Part shown: in pieces, positions 15,957 to 23,804 of the stretch
How positions within the stretch are numbered: the first letter of the stretch is position 1
How the letters are laid out: every line of letters starts with the position of its first letter
Assembly (NCBI GenBank): GCA_934438075.1
Contig: CAKSBF010000001.1
Location: 62,001 to 126,000, forward strand
DNA length: 64,000 nucleotides
Reading direction: 5' to 3'
Source: an uncultured Clostridia bacterium
Lineage (GTDB): Bacteria; Bacillota; Clostridia; UBA1381; UBA9506
Translations under genes and position numbers: made by a program
Notes under the pieces: generated by a model
The model's database searches: none
What the model was told of the DNA's origin: nothing
What the model saw: the letters and a program-made list of their open reading frames with translations, nothing else

Positions 15957-16628
15957 TTACGCTGCCTCAAACTTATACCCCAGTCCGCGCAGAGTCACAA
16001 TATAATCGCGATAAGGTCCCAAGTTGCTGCGAAGCATTTTAATATGTGTATCTACCGTTCGGTCATCTCCAAAAAAATCGTATCCCCATACCTCCGACAA
16101 CAGCTTATCGCGTGTCAGCGCAATGCTTTTGTTCTTCACCATATAAAACAAAAGATCGTATTCCTTCGGCGTCATTTCTGCTTTTTTCCCGTCTACAAAC
16201 ACATTGCGCCCTGCCATATCTATCTCAAGTCCCCCGAACTTATAAACTTCTGATGTTTCCGAATGTACAGCATTGCGCTTGATAATCACATTCAGCCGCG
16301 CCATAACTTCCTTGGGTGAAAATGGCTTTACCACATAATCGTCAATTCCAAGTTCAAACCCAAATAGCTTATCATATTCTTCACCGCGCGCTGAAAGCAT
16401 TAACACCGGTATAGATTTTATTTTTTTAATCTCTTTGCAGGCAGAAAAACCATCCAGCTTCGGCATCATAATATCCATTACCAATGCGTCAAAATTTTGT
16501 TCTCTGCACATCTTCACGGCCTCCATACCATCCGCCGCCTCACACACTTCATACCCTTCAAACTCTGCATATTCTCTCAAGACAGCGCGAATCTTCTCTT
16601 CATCATCTACAATTAAAATACGATACAT
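15957..16628 (-). CDS. OmpR/PhoB-type response regulator
   Basis: 223 residues. A receiver domain with acidic D8-D9, phospho-acceptor D52 (LVMDIMMPKLDG) and a KPFSPKE loop is followed by a winged-helix DNA-binding domain with TPKEYDLLFYMVKN, RDKLLSEVWGYDFFGDDRTVD and LRGLGYKFE. The reading frame extends upstream to 16667, but AAGGAGG precedes the ATG at 16626-16628. It is the first gene of a two-gene operon; the kinase starts 15 bases after its stop. Confidence 0.95.
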   Translation of the reverse strand: MYRILIVDDEEKIRAVLREYAEFEGYEVCEAADGMEAVKMCREQNFDALVMDIMMPKLDGFSACKEIKKIKSIPVLMLSARGEEYDKLFGFELGIDDYVVKPFSPKEVMARLNVIIKRNAVHSETSEVYKFGGLEIDMAGRNVFVDGKKAEMTPKEYDLLFYMVKNKSIALTRDKLLSEVWGYDFFGDDRTVDTHIKMLRSNLGPYRDYIVTLRGLGYKFEAA

Positions 16629-16897
16629 ATAATACCTCCTTGCTGAACACAATAAAGATTTTATCAAACCATCAAAAACAAAAGTCTAATATTTATAAAT
16701 TATAGTTATTGTACCATAAAATTGTGAACATTTGGTGAAAATTTGAGAAATTTTAAGAAAGATATTGCTGCACATGAAAAAGATACAAAAGTGTATAAAT
16801 TCTGAAAGCAAATAAGATACGGAATCATTCCAAAAATTTTATTATTGTTAGGTATTTATTTTTTATTCTCTGCCGATGTATGCCGCGTCCCAGCATT
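16629..16897. other. Intergenic region upstream of the two-component operon
   Basis: The 334 bases between the two-component and Gfo/Idh genes are AT-rich. A weak TATAAT-like box at about 16694-16699 on the reverse strand may be part of the promoter, but no convincing -35 box was found. Only the terminator at 16898-16945 is clear. No gene is seen. Confidence 0.5.
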
Positions 16898-16945
16898 AAA
16901 AATACTCCATCAAAAATTTCCGACTTTTGATGGAGTATTTAAAAA
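16898..16945 (-). terminator. Terminator of the TetR-controlled operon
   Basis: TAAATACTCCATCAAAA on the reverse strand pairs with TTTTGATGGAGTATTTTTA, with a short loop. It lies just after the stop of the last operon gene (16963). Confidence 0.92.
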
Positions 16946-16962
16946 AATTATATTTCCGCGTC

Positions 16963-17817
16963 TCAAATCTTTACGGCTTTGCCGCTTTCCAAAGATCGCT
17001 GCACAGCATTGCTGATGACCGTTGACATTAAAAGTTCCTCTGATTCATCGCCTTTTCCCGTTTGCGCCGCCTCTAAAAATTGTTCGCACTGCAAGACATC
17101 TGCCCCGTCAAGCTGTACGGTTTTCATTAATGCAGAGCCGTCCTCAAAGTATACGCCGGCGTGCAGTCCACCGTAGTTTGCAGCATAATTCATGATAACC
17201 GGGAAATTTTCATATTGCGCTGTTGCCGTAACCTTATTTTCTGTTTTCATTGCCGAAATTGTTTTCACACCGTAACCGAATACCCGCAGCATTTCGCCAA
17301 TCAAATGATGTGAATAAAAATGCATTCCGCCGTACGGGCTGTCAACATATAGCGGAAATGAAAAATAGGCAGATGAAACAGGCGCCGATTCCGCTATTAC
17401 TTGCTTCATTTCCGTTAGTTCCCGAGCATATTTTACATAGCTTCCGCCACAGAGAACAGAACCGCTCTTCTCTGCCGCAGATATCATCTTTTTTGCATCT
17501 TCCGTTGTGCAGGCGAAAGGCTTATCCACAAAGACCGGAAGTCCCGCCTCAATATAAGGCATTGCACAGGCTAAATGACGATTGCCGTCACGCTGTAGCA
17601 CAAAAACGGCGTCTGCTTCTCCCAAAAGTTCTTCCGGTTTCTCTATTATACGGGAAATATGCTGCGAAGCTGCCAACGCCTTTGCTTCCTCCGGGTTATC
17701 ACCATAAAGCCCTGTCAATTCTATATCATATTTACCGCTGTTCAAGATTTTACAAATTCCCAGCGCGTGACCGCTCCTGTCGCCGCCATCCGCGCCAAGT
17801 ATGCCAATTTTCAGCAT
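16963..17817 (-). CDS. Gfo/Idh/MocA-family NAD(P)-dependent oxidoreductase
   Basis: The 284-residue protein starts with a Rossmann motif MLKIGILGADGGDRSGHALG and has the family's catalytic-lysine segment as FVDKPFACTTEDAKKM (usual EKP is DKP here). It is short for the family, with a reduced C-terminal sheet domain; HFYSHHLIGEMLRVFG is the likely substrate-side segment. Such enzymes oxidise or reduce sugars, inositols or related acids. It is the last gene of the TetR-type operon, 13 bases after TetR, with AAAGGAGG before the ATG. The substrate is unknown. Confidence 0.88.
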   Translation of the reverse strand: MLKIGILGADGGDRSGHALGICKILNSGKYDIELTGLYGDNPEEAKALAASQHISRIIEKPEELLGEADAVFVLQRDGNRHLACAMPYIEAGLPVFVDKPFACTTEDAKKMISAAEKSGSVLCGGSYVKYARELTEMKQVIAESAPVSSAYFSFPLYVDSPYGGMHFYSHHLIGEMLRVFGYGVKTISAMKTENKVTATAQYENFPVIMNYAANYGGLHAGVYFEDGSALMKTVQLDGADVLQCEQFLEAAQTGKGDESEELLMSTVISNAVQRSLESGKAVKI

Positions 17818-17830
17818 AAGTATCCCTCCT

Positions 17831-18439
17831 TTAAGCTTGTATATACTTTAAAATGATTTCTGTGACATGCTCACATCGTTTGTCCATTTCCTCTTTCCCG
17901 CTGAAATCCGCTCCCATAATGTGACTCATGGTATAGATATTGGAAAAGTAGGAAAAGCAGAACATATTAATGGAAAGTACCATTTCCTCTATCTCCAAAT
18001 CCTTTCGGAAAATGCCTTGTTCCATTCCTTTCCGGAGCATGGTTCGGAGCAGTTCAATCGAAATCTGCTTTGCAGAAATTGCATCGGACTGCTTCATATA
18101 CTTTGCTTCATTCAAATTTTCCCATAAAATCATTTTTACAAAGCTGGGATTTTCGGACAAAAATTTAAAATCATGCCGAATAATCCGTTTTACGGCACAA
18201 ACGGGGTCTGTTTCCTCAGAAAGCAACTTTTCTTCGCTCTGCGCCAAACGCTGATACACCGTATTAAGCACAGCAATATAAAGCTGCTCCTTACTTCCGT
18301 AATAAGCGTAAAGCATGCGCTTGTTCACACCCGCCTGCTCTGTAATTTCATCAACACGCGCACCGTAAAATCCTTTTTCGGCAAAAGCCTCTTCTGCCGA
18401 CACTAAGATTTTTTGCTTTGTAATATCTGATTTTTTCAT
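17831..18439 (-). CDS. TetR/AcrR-family transcriptional regulator
   Basis: The 202-residue protein has the N-terminal TetR helix-turn-helix SAEEAFAEKGFYGARVDEI followed by TEQAGVNKRMLYAYYGSKE. The C-terminal ligand domain is all-helical and of unknown specificity. The start overlaps the sdaAA stop by four bases (ATGA). It probably represses its own operon from the palindrome at 23413-23438, responding to a pathway metabolite; this is inference from position. Confidence 0.93.
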   Translation of the reverse strand: MKKSDITKQKILVSAEEAFAEKGFYGARVDEITEQAGVNKRMLYAYYGSKEQLYIAVLNTVYQRLAQSEEKLLSEETDPVCAVKRIIRHDFKFLSENPSFVKMILWENLNEAKYMKQSDAISAKQISIELLRTMLRKGMEQGIFRKDLEIEEMVLSINMFCFSYFSNIYTMSHIMGADFSGKEEMDKRCEHVTEIILKYIQA

Positions 18440-19308
18440 ATCTTGCTCCTTAACTTCGCTTCAATTTCTTTTGCGGTTTTTGTTGCCGCAATGCCGCCGA
18501 GAGCTGTTTCCCTTAAAGCCTCATTCATCATACAGCCCACACTTTGCATAGCGCCGATTACCTCGTCCGCGCCAATTGCGCTTCGGATTCCCGCTAGGGC
18601 AAGCTCCGCAGAATTCAGCGCAATCACTGCACCGGAGGCATTTCGTTTCACACAAGGCACCTCAACCAAACCGGCAACAGGGTCACAGACCAATCCCATT
18701 ACAGCTTTTAACGCTATTGCACAGGCATCCGCACACATAATCGGGCTGCCCCCCATCAGCTCGGTGACGGCAGAGGCTGCCATAGCGCCTGCACTGCCGC
18801 ACTCTGCCGCACAGCCTCCCTGAGCACCGGAAAGGTTTGCATTCCGTGCAATAACCATTCCCACTGCACCGGCATTGAGTAACCCCATTACCAGACATTC
18901 GTCAGAAATATTTTTAGTTTCGCCGAGAGCCAGCAACACTCCCGGCAAAATACCGCACGAACCTGCCGTCGGTGCCGCCACGATACGCCCCATGCAAGCG
19001 TTATGCTCCGCAATCGCCAAGGCATACACCGCAGCGCGATGAGCCGTCTCTCCCAAAAGTCCTGGCGAATGTGATGCCAGCTTACCCGCCATACCTCCTG
19101 TCAAACCGCTCGCCGAATGTTCCTCCTTCATTCCGTTTTCGGCACTTCGCCGCATAACCTGCAGGTTTTCCTTCATTCTTTCTAAAATCTTTTTCTCTGT
19201 GGTTTTCATAGACTCTGCCTGCATAGACAGTACCAGTTCCGACAATGTAAGGCAGTTTCTTTCGGCCTCGCTGACTAATTGCTCTAATGAACTTATTTCT
19301 TCTGACAT
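18436..19308 (-). CDS. sdaAA: L-serine dehydratase, alpha subunit
   Basis: The 290-residue protein has the SDH alpha signature: APTAGSCGILPGVLLALGE, GAQGGCAAECGSAGAMAASA, ADACAIALKAVMGLVCDPVAGLVEVPC. Cysteines in these segments hold the oxygen-sensitive 4Fe-4S cluster that removes water from serine to give pyruvate and ammonia. It starts 3 bases after the beta-subunit gene, the usual Firmicutes two-gene arrangement. Its place in this operon suggests that serine, or a serine-like product, is released by the pathway. Confidence 0.96.
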   Translation of the reverse strand: MSEEISSLEQLVSEAERNCLTLSELVLSMQAESMKTTEKKILERMKENLQVMRRSAENGMKEEHSASGLTGGMAGKLASHSPGLLGETAHRAAVYALAIAEHNACMGRIVAAPTAGSCGILPGVLLALGETKNISDECLVMGLLNAGAVGMVIARNANLSGAQGGCAAECGSAGAMAASAVTELMGGSPIMCADACAIALKAVMGLVCDPVAGLVEVPCVKRNASGAVIALNSAELALAGIRSAIGADEVIGAMQSVGCMMNEALRETALGGIAATKTAKEIEAKLRSKI

Positions 19309-19311
19309 CGT

Positions 19312-19977
19312 TTACACCCCCAGCGGCGGTATTGTGATTACCTTGCGAATATTTTCAACCGTGCGCAACTCATTCTGCAGCAAGTCGTTTACGCCTTGAT
19401 CGGTTTCAATCACCATAACCGCATCCTTCCCTTCATCCTTTCGAAACACCCGCATAAAGGCAATATTGATTCCGTGACGCGCAAAAACGGAAGTAATCTC
19501 CGCAATGACACCCGCCCGATCATTATTAAAAATAACCGTCGTATCATATTCTGCGGTAAAATGCACCTCTCCGCCGTTAATCTCCACAACATTTACCACA
19601 CCGGCACCGACAGAACGAACCACCACGCATATTTTTTCGCCGTTTTTTGACTCCAATACGATTCGCACTGTGTTTGGATGCCCTGCGTCCTCCTCCGAAA
19701 TGTGAAACGAAAATTCAAGTCCGCGTTCCTTTGCATGAAAAAAGCTATTCCGAATCCGTTCATCATCCAAGGAAAAGCCTAAAATGCCGCCGACAATTGC
19801 TCTATCCGCGCCGTGCCCCGCATAGGTCTTGGCAAAAGAACCATATAGAGTGATTTCTGCCCGTACAGGCTCTGTTCCAAGCAAATGTCTGGCAACCAAA
19901 CCGGCACGCGATGCGCCGGCTGTGTGAGAGCTGGAAGGACCGATCATAACCGGACCGATAATGTCAAATACATTCAT
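19312..19977 (-). CDS. sdaAB: L-serine dehydratase, beta subunit
   Basis: The 221-residue protein begins MNVFDIIGPVMIGPSSSHTA and continues GASRAGLVARHLLG, the conserved SDH beta N-terminus. A C-terminal ACT domain (NDRAGVIAEITSVFARHGINIAFM) is often used for serine sensing. It pairs with SdaAA. The gene overlaps the end of the DapA-like gene by 14 bases. Confidence 0.96.
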   Translation of the reverse strand: MNVFDIIGPVMIGPSSSHTAGASRAGLVARHLLGTEPVRAEITLYGSFAKTYAGHGADRAIVGGILGFSLDDERIRNSFFHAKERGLEFSFHISEEDAGHPNTVRIVLESKNGEKICVVVRSVGAGVVNVVEINGGEVHFTAEYDTTVIFNNDRAGVIAEITSVFARHGINIAFMRVFRKDEGKDAVMVIETDQGVNDLLQNELRTVENIRKVITIPPLGV

Positions 19978-21013
19978 GTTTTTTTAAGAACTCCCTTACA
20001 AATTCATCATCGACCAAATGAGGATACATACGGTAAATTCGGTCTATCTCCTCAGATTGGCCTGCTGAGAGCACCTCATCGGGATTTAAGCACCAAATCC
20101 CCTTCAAAAGTCCCTGCCGATGTAATATCTCATGAATCCCGGGGATGCAGCCGGCAAAATTGTGTGCCGCATCAAATACCACTGCATTGGCATCTGTAAT
20201 CTCCGCCGCCAAAGTGAGCAGTTCAGGAGTGGCTTTTCTGTCCTTTATCTGTTCAAACAGTTTCGCAACTTTATGCGTCCAAACGCACCAGTGTCCCAGA
20301 AGGCCACCCGAAAAATGTTTGGTCACAACCTCTCCGTTTTCTTTTGTAAAACGATATTCTGTCAGTAAGTCTACCAAAATATTATCGTCATTACCTGTGT
20401 ACAGCGTAATTTCGTTGCAGCGCGAGGAAAAAGCACACGCCCGCACCACATCCAAAGTCAGGTAGCGGCTAAATGGTGCACACTTAATCGCGACGACATT
20501 CGGAATCTCGCATATTTGTTCCCAATAGCTGTAAGAGAACGCTCTGCCTCCAACTGATGGCTGAAGGTAAAATCCGATAACCGGCATTTCTTTTGCAACC
20601 GCCTTCGTGCGTTCAACAAGATAGCTTTCATCGAAATCGGACAAGCCGCCGGGACTAAGCAATACAGCATCATAACCATATGTTTTTGCAAGCGCCGCTT
20701 CACTGACCGCCTGCTCAGTCTTACCGCAAACCCCCGCTACCTTCACAATCGTCTTTCCCGTTTCTTTCTCAAAGCACTTAATCTCATCTGAAACTGTTTT
20801 TAATACTGTTTCAAACAGATTGACTTTCGGATCGCGAATTTCAAACTGTGTGCTGTGTACAGCCGTTGCAATACCGCCTGCACCTGCCTCCAGGTAATAT
20901 CGAGTCAACAGACGCTGACGCGCCTCGTCAAATCTGCGGTTCTCATCCAATGCCAATGGTGTTGCAGGAATCACAGTTCCCTCTTTCAAAATATGTAAGG
21001 CATTTCTTTCCAT
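19964..21013 (-). CDS. Dihydrodipicolinate synthase (DapA)/N-acetylneuraminate lyase-family protein
   Basis: 349 residues with a TIM-barrel class I aldolase pattern: TVIPATPLALDENRRFDE, GAGGIATAVHSTQFEIRD (in place of the usual GTTGE), YDAVLLSPGG, VIGFYLQPSVGG, and NVVAIKCAPFSRYLT carrying the Schiff-base lysine. Family members cleave or condense 2-oxo acids. It is longer than DapA (about 290) and the GTTGE motif is lost, so it is not the lysine enzyme. Within the operon it most likely splits a 2-oxo acid made by the upstream epimerase/dehydrogenase. Confidence 0.85.
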   Translation of the reverse strand: MERNALHILKEGTVIPATPLALDENRRFDEARQRLLTRYYLEAGAGGIATAVHSTQFEIRDPKVNLFETVLKTVSDEIKCFEKETGKTIVKVAGVCGKTEQAVSEAALAKTYGYDAVLLSPGGLSDFDESYLVERTKAVAKEMPVIGFYLQPSVGGRAFSYSYWEQICEIPNVVAIKCAPFSRYLTLDVVRACAFSSRCNEITLYTGNDDNILVDLLTEYRFTKENGEVVTKHFSGGLLGHWCVWTHKVAKLFEQIKDRKATPELLTLAAEITDANAVVFDAAHNFAGCIPGIHEILHRQGLLKGIWCLNPDEVLSAGQSEEIDRIYRMYPHLVDDEFVREFLKKHECI

Positions 21014-21060
21014 ATACTCATCTCCTACATTATACTATTTTTTATTTTTCTTGTAAAGGT

Positions 21061-22077
21061 TTAATAGCTGCCCTTGCGTTCCTCAAAATGAGTGGGCTTA
21101 CCAAGTGCACGGCCGCCGTCCAAAATCCATTCTGCCTGCCAGCGGATTAAAGTACGGATGCTTACAGCAGGATATCCGAAAACTTCCATTGCTTCCGCAG
21201 AATCATTTAAGTATGCATCATTGCCCGGTTCACCTTCAAAAACAGGTTCTTTACCCAAAATTTCACCGAGCATTTTTGCTGCCTTCTGAATAGAAACAGT
21301 TTCAGGGCCTGTTACATTCATTATCTTTGCAGGCGATGAGGCATGAAGCAATCCGCGGATAGCAATTTCATTTGCACTGCCCTGCCAGATACAGTTCAGC
21401 ACCGGTGTTGCAATACTGATCGGCTCTCCTTTCATAATTTTGTCTGCCATATCATATAAAACACCGTAGCGTAAATCGACCGCAAAATTCAAACGGTAGA
21501 TAAAAATATTGGTACCATAATGATTTGCTCCATACTCAAAAGCGCGTTCTCTTGCCAGACAGCTCATCGTGTATTCGCCCACAGGACCTGTTTTATCCTG
21601 TTCGCTGCATCCTCCGCTTGAGAGCGGCACAATCGGGTAAATATTTCCCGAAGAAAACACTACCATATTAGAACGCTGAAATTTTTCCACTACAAATGCC
21701 GGAAGAGTCGCGTTCATCGCCCAAGTTTGCCATTCCGAGCCATCGGTGCCAAATTTTCTGCCTGCCATATAAATAATATTTTCAACTTCGGGCAGTTCTC
21801 TCAACTGTGCGGTATTGAGCAAATCACAGCTAATGGTTTCCACATTGTTTTTATGCAAAAGCTCTGTTGCAATCGGGTCGGTAAATCTTGAAACCGCAAT
21901 GACACGCTTGTCTATTCCCGCTTTTTCTATTGCGTTTTTGGCCAAAATACACAGCGTAGGTCCCATTTTTCCACCGGCGCCCAGCACCATAATGTCGCCC
22001 TTGATTTTTCGCATATCCTCAATTAAGGCTTGCGATGGGGTTGTTAACAGCTGATCTAATTTTTCCTCAGTCCACAT
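21061..22077 (-). CDS. NAD-dependent epimerase/dehydratase-family protein
   Basis: About 338 residues. An extended-SDR Rossmann fold with DIMVLGAGGKMGPTLCILAK, ENIIYMAGRKFG and VVFSSGNIYP is recognisable. The usual YxxxK is replaced around GPVGEYTMSCLARER, so the catalytic tyrosine may be the one in GEYTMSC. The first ATG (22090-22092) overlaps the GGAGGT ribosome site; the ATG at 22075-22077 is better and overlaps the end of the M20 gene by 11 bases. The substrate is unknown; by context a sugar acid or amino-polyol derivative. Confidence 0.83.
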   Translation of the reverse strand: MWTEEKLDQLLTTPSQALIEDMRKIKGDIMVLGAGGKMGPTLCILAKNAIEKAGIDKRVIAVSRFTDPIATELLHKNNVETISCDLLNTAQLRELPEVENIIYMAGRKFGTDGSEWQTWAMNATLPAFVVEKFQRSNMVVFSSGNIYPIVPLSSGGCSEQDKTGPVGEYTMSCLARERAFEYGANHYGTNIFIYRLNFAVDLRYGVLYDMADKIMKGEPISIATPVLNCIWQGSANEIAIRGLLHASSPAKIMNVTGPETVSIQKAAKMLGEILGKEPVFEGEPGNDAYLNDSAEAMEVFGYPAVSIRTLIRWQAEWILDGGRALGKPTHFEERKGSY

Positions 22078-23398
22078 AATTTTTACCTCCATTAATTTTA
22101 CTTTCTGTCTGTAACAACATTTCTATATATCTCTCCTTACTCATTTTCGGACAAAACTCTTTTTTGATTTGTTTCGCTTTTTCGGCGTTGTTTTCCAAAA
22201 GTGAAAGCACTGTAAATGCCAATATTTTTGCCGGTAAAACATACGCAGTGTTCGGATCTGCAACACAAAAATCTTCTCCGTGCAGCGTTCCCGAAAATCC
22301 ACCGATTGTCGGCTGAATGCAAGGGATCAGATGACTTAAATCTCCCATATCCGTTGAACCAACCATATCAATTCCCGAAAAAATCTGTTCCTGTGGGATA
22401 AGCTGCGCCGCACTCTCACGAAATACCTCGCCTAAAGTTTTATCTTGCTCAAGAGGAAGATATCCCGCTGATGTATTAATATCAACACCGGCGCCCACCA
22501 TCTGCGCAGCGCCCAAAAGTGCGCGATCCGTATCTGCTGCTGCCGACAAAATTGCCGGCATAGATGCCCCCCGTACATAACTGTCCATACATACTTCAGC
22601 CGGAACAACATTCACAGCGTCGCCGCCCTTAGTAATAATCGGATGAATCCTTATCTTATCCTTTTCCCGGAAATGTTCTCGATTGGCGTGAATCCCCAAA
22701 ATAGCAAGTGCCGCAGCATTTAAGGCATTTATGCCGTCAAAAGGCTCACTCGCGTGTGCGGCACGGCCGTGAAAGGTAATCTCTTTTTCCACAAAGCCGA
22801 GGCTGCCGCCGTGAACAAACACACACGGCTGCGGCGAATTTGGCTGTGCATGCACCATCATTGCAATATCCACATTGTCAAATGCACCTTCATAAACAAG
22901 CTGCTGTTTGCCACCGAAAAAACGAATTTTTCCATTCTTGCGTAAGATGCGGCGATCCTGCAAATCTATATATTCCTCTGCCGGAACAGCAAAGAAGGAA
23001 ACCGTACCATCCACCGCATCAAGAGCACCGCTTGCCAACAATCCGCGAGCTGCGCCCATCATGGCCGCAAGCTGTGCGTTATGACCGCAGGCATGAGCCG
23101 CTCCCGTCTTTTTGTCTGCTTCCGGGTATCCTCCGCAAATGACCGCATCCATCTCTCCGATAATACAAATATGTACACCGTTCCCGGTTCCTATCCTGCC
23201 GCGCACACCGGTCAGTGCCATTCCGCTTTCATACGGAATGGAAAGCCGTTCAAACTCTTTACATACCCTTTGATTCGTCTTAAATTCTTTGTAGCCAAGT
23301 TCGGGCGTTTTCTTAATATCTTCGGCAAAACATATAATCTCGTCTGCCTGTTTGTCAATAGCATCTGCCGCTCGCCTCATCGCATCAGATAAATTCAT
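22067..23398 (-). CDS. M20-family metallo-amidohydrolase/peptidase
   Basis: 443 residues with an M20D-like arrangement: IIGEMDAVICGG and AAHACGHNAQ (metal ligands D, H), FFAVPAEEYIDL (catalytic and ligand glutamates), MVHAQPNS, and a dimerisation insert with GRAAHASEPFDGINALNAAAL. Members remove acyl groups from amino acids or cleave small amides. It is the first gene of the operon (AAGGAGG before the ATG), so hydrolysis of an N-acyl or amide bond is probably the first step in the pathway. The C-terminal tail after NTAYVLPAKIL is about 45 residues. Confidence 0.88.
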   Translation of the reverse strand: MNLSDAMRRAADAIDKQADEIICFAEDIKKTPELGYKEFKTNQRVCKEFERLSIPYESGMALTGVRGRIGTGNGVHICIIGEMDAVICGGYPEADKKTGAAHACGHNAQLAAMMGAARGLLASGALDAVDGTVSFFAVPAEEYIDLQDRRILRKNGKIRFFGGKQQLVYEGAFDNVDIAMMVHAQPNSPQPCVFVHGGSLGFVEKEITFHGRAAHASEPFDGINALNAAALAILGIHANREHFREKDKIRIHPIITKGGDAVNVVPAEVCMDSYVRGASMPAILSAAADTDRALLGAAQMVGAGVDINTSAGYLPLEQDKTLGEVFRESAAQLIPQEQIFSGIDMVGSTDMGDLSHLIPCIQPTIGGFSGTLHGEDFCVADPNTAYVLPAKILAFTVLSLLENNAEKAKQIKKEFCPKMSKERYIEMLLQTESKINGGKNYVD

Positions 23399-23412
23399 AT
23401 GTCTCCCTCCTT

Positions 23413-23438
23413 TTTAAGTAACTGGTTAGTTACTTAAA
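23413..23438 (-). promoter_or_regulatory. Palindromic operator, probable TetR site
   Basis: TTTAAGTAACT-GGTT-AGTTACTTAAA is a perfect 11-base inverted repeat. It lies between the -10 box and the ribosome site of the first operon gene. It fits the size and symmetry of a TetR dimer site; the operon encodes a TetR protein. Confidence 0.82.
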
Positions 23439-23466
23439 TTTTAACAGAGCTAAACTTTATTGTCAA
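23438..23466 (-). promoter_or_regulatory. SigA promoter of the TetR-controlled operon
   Basis: Reverse strand TTGACA, 17 bases, TAAAAT. The palindrome starts directly after the -10 box, so a bound repressor would block the start site. Confidence 0.85.
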
Positions 23467-23506
23467 GCTATTTATGCAATATTTTTAAATAATTATTTTG
23501 CGTACA

Positions 23507-23545
23507 ATAAAAAAACCTTGCAGCACACCAAGGCCGGCCGCAAGA
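23507..23545 (-). terminator. Probable terminator downstream of the AraC gene
   Basis: On the reverse strand CTTGC-GC ... GC-GCAAG forms an interrupted stem followed by GTTTTTTTATT. It is about 260 bases after the AraC stop (23805). The stretch between (23546-23804) holds no supported gene; a small plus-strand reading frame there lacks a usable start. Confidence 0.6.
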
Positions 23546-23804
23546 TTTCGGTCAAATCAAAAATTTTATATATTATTGTACTGAAGGAGTGCAATTTTTG
23601 CATTTTGCGCAATCCGGCTGTCATTAGAGGCAAGCCTACTGCAAGAATTTTACGTCCAAAAAGACACCATCTCTTTCACTGCGCCATATTTGCTCTGCTT
23701 TCTGTCATTGTTGTGCAAAAATACTTCCGAAGGGTTACATATACCTCATTAATAATCTGTAAATTCCCTTAAAGTATCACCCTTAATCTTTCATTCTCTT
23801 CTAA

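Noticed and set aside
23518..23772. Plus-strand reading frame of 84 codons in the gap before the AraC gene, with an AAGGAG near 23584
   Set aside because: The ribosome site does not lead to a start in the open frame; the TTG next to it meets a stop after nine codons. The region also holds the likely AraC terminator.
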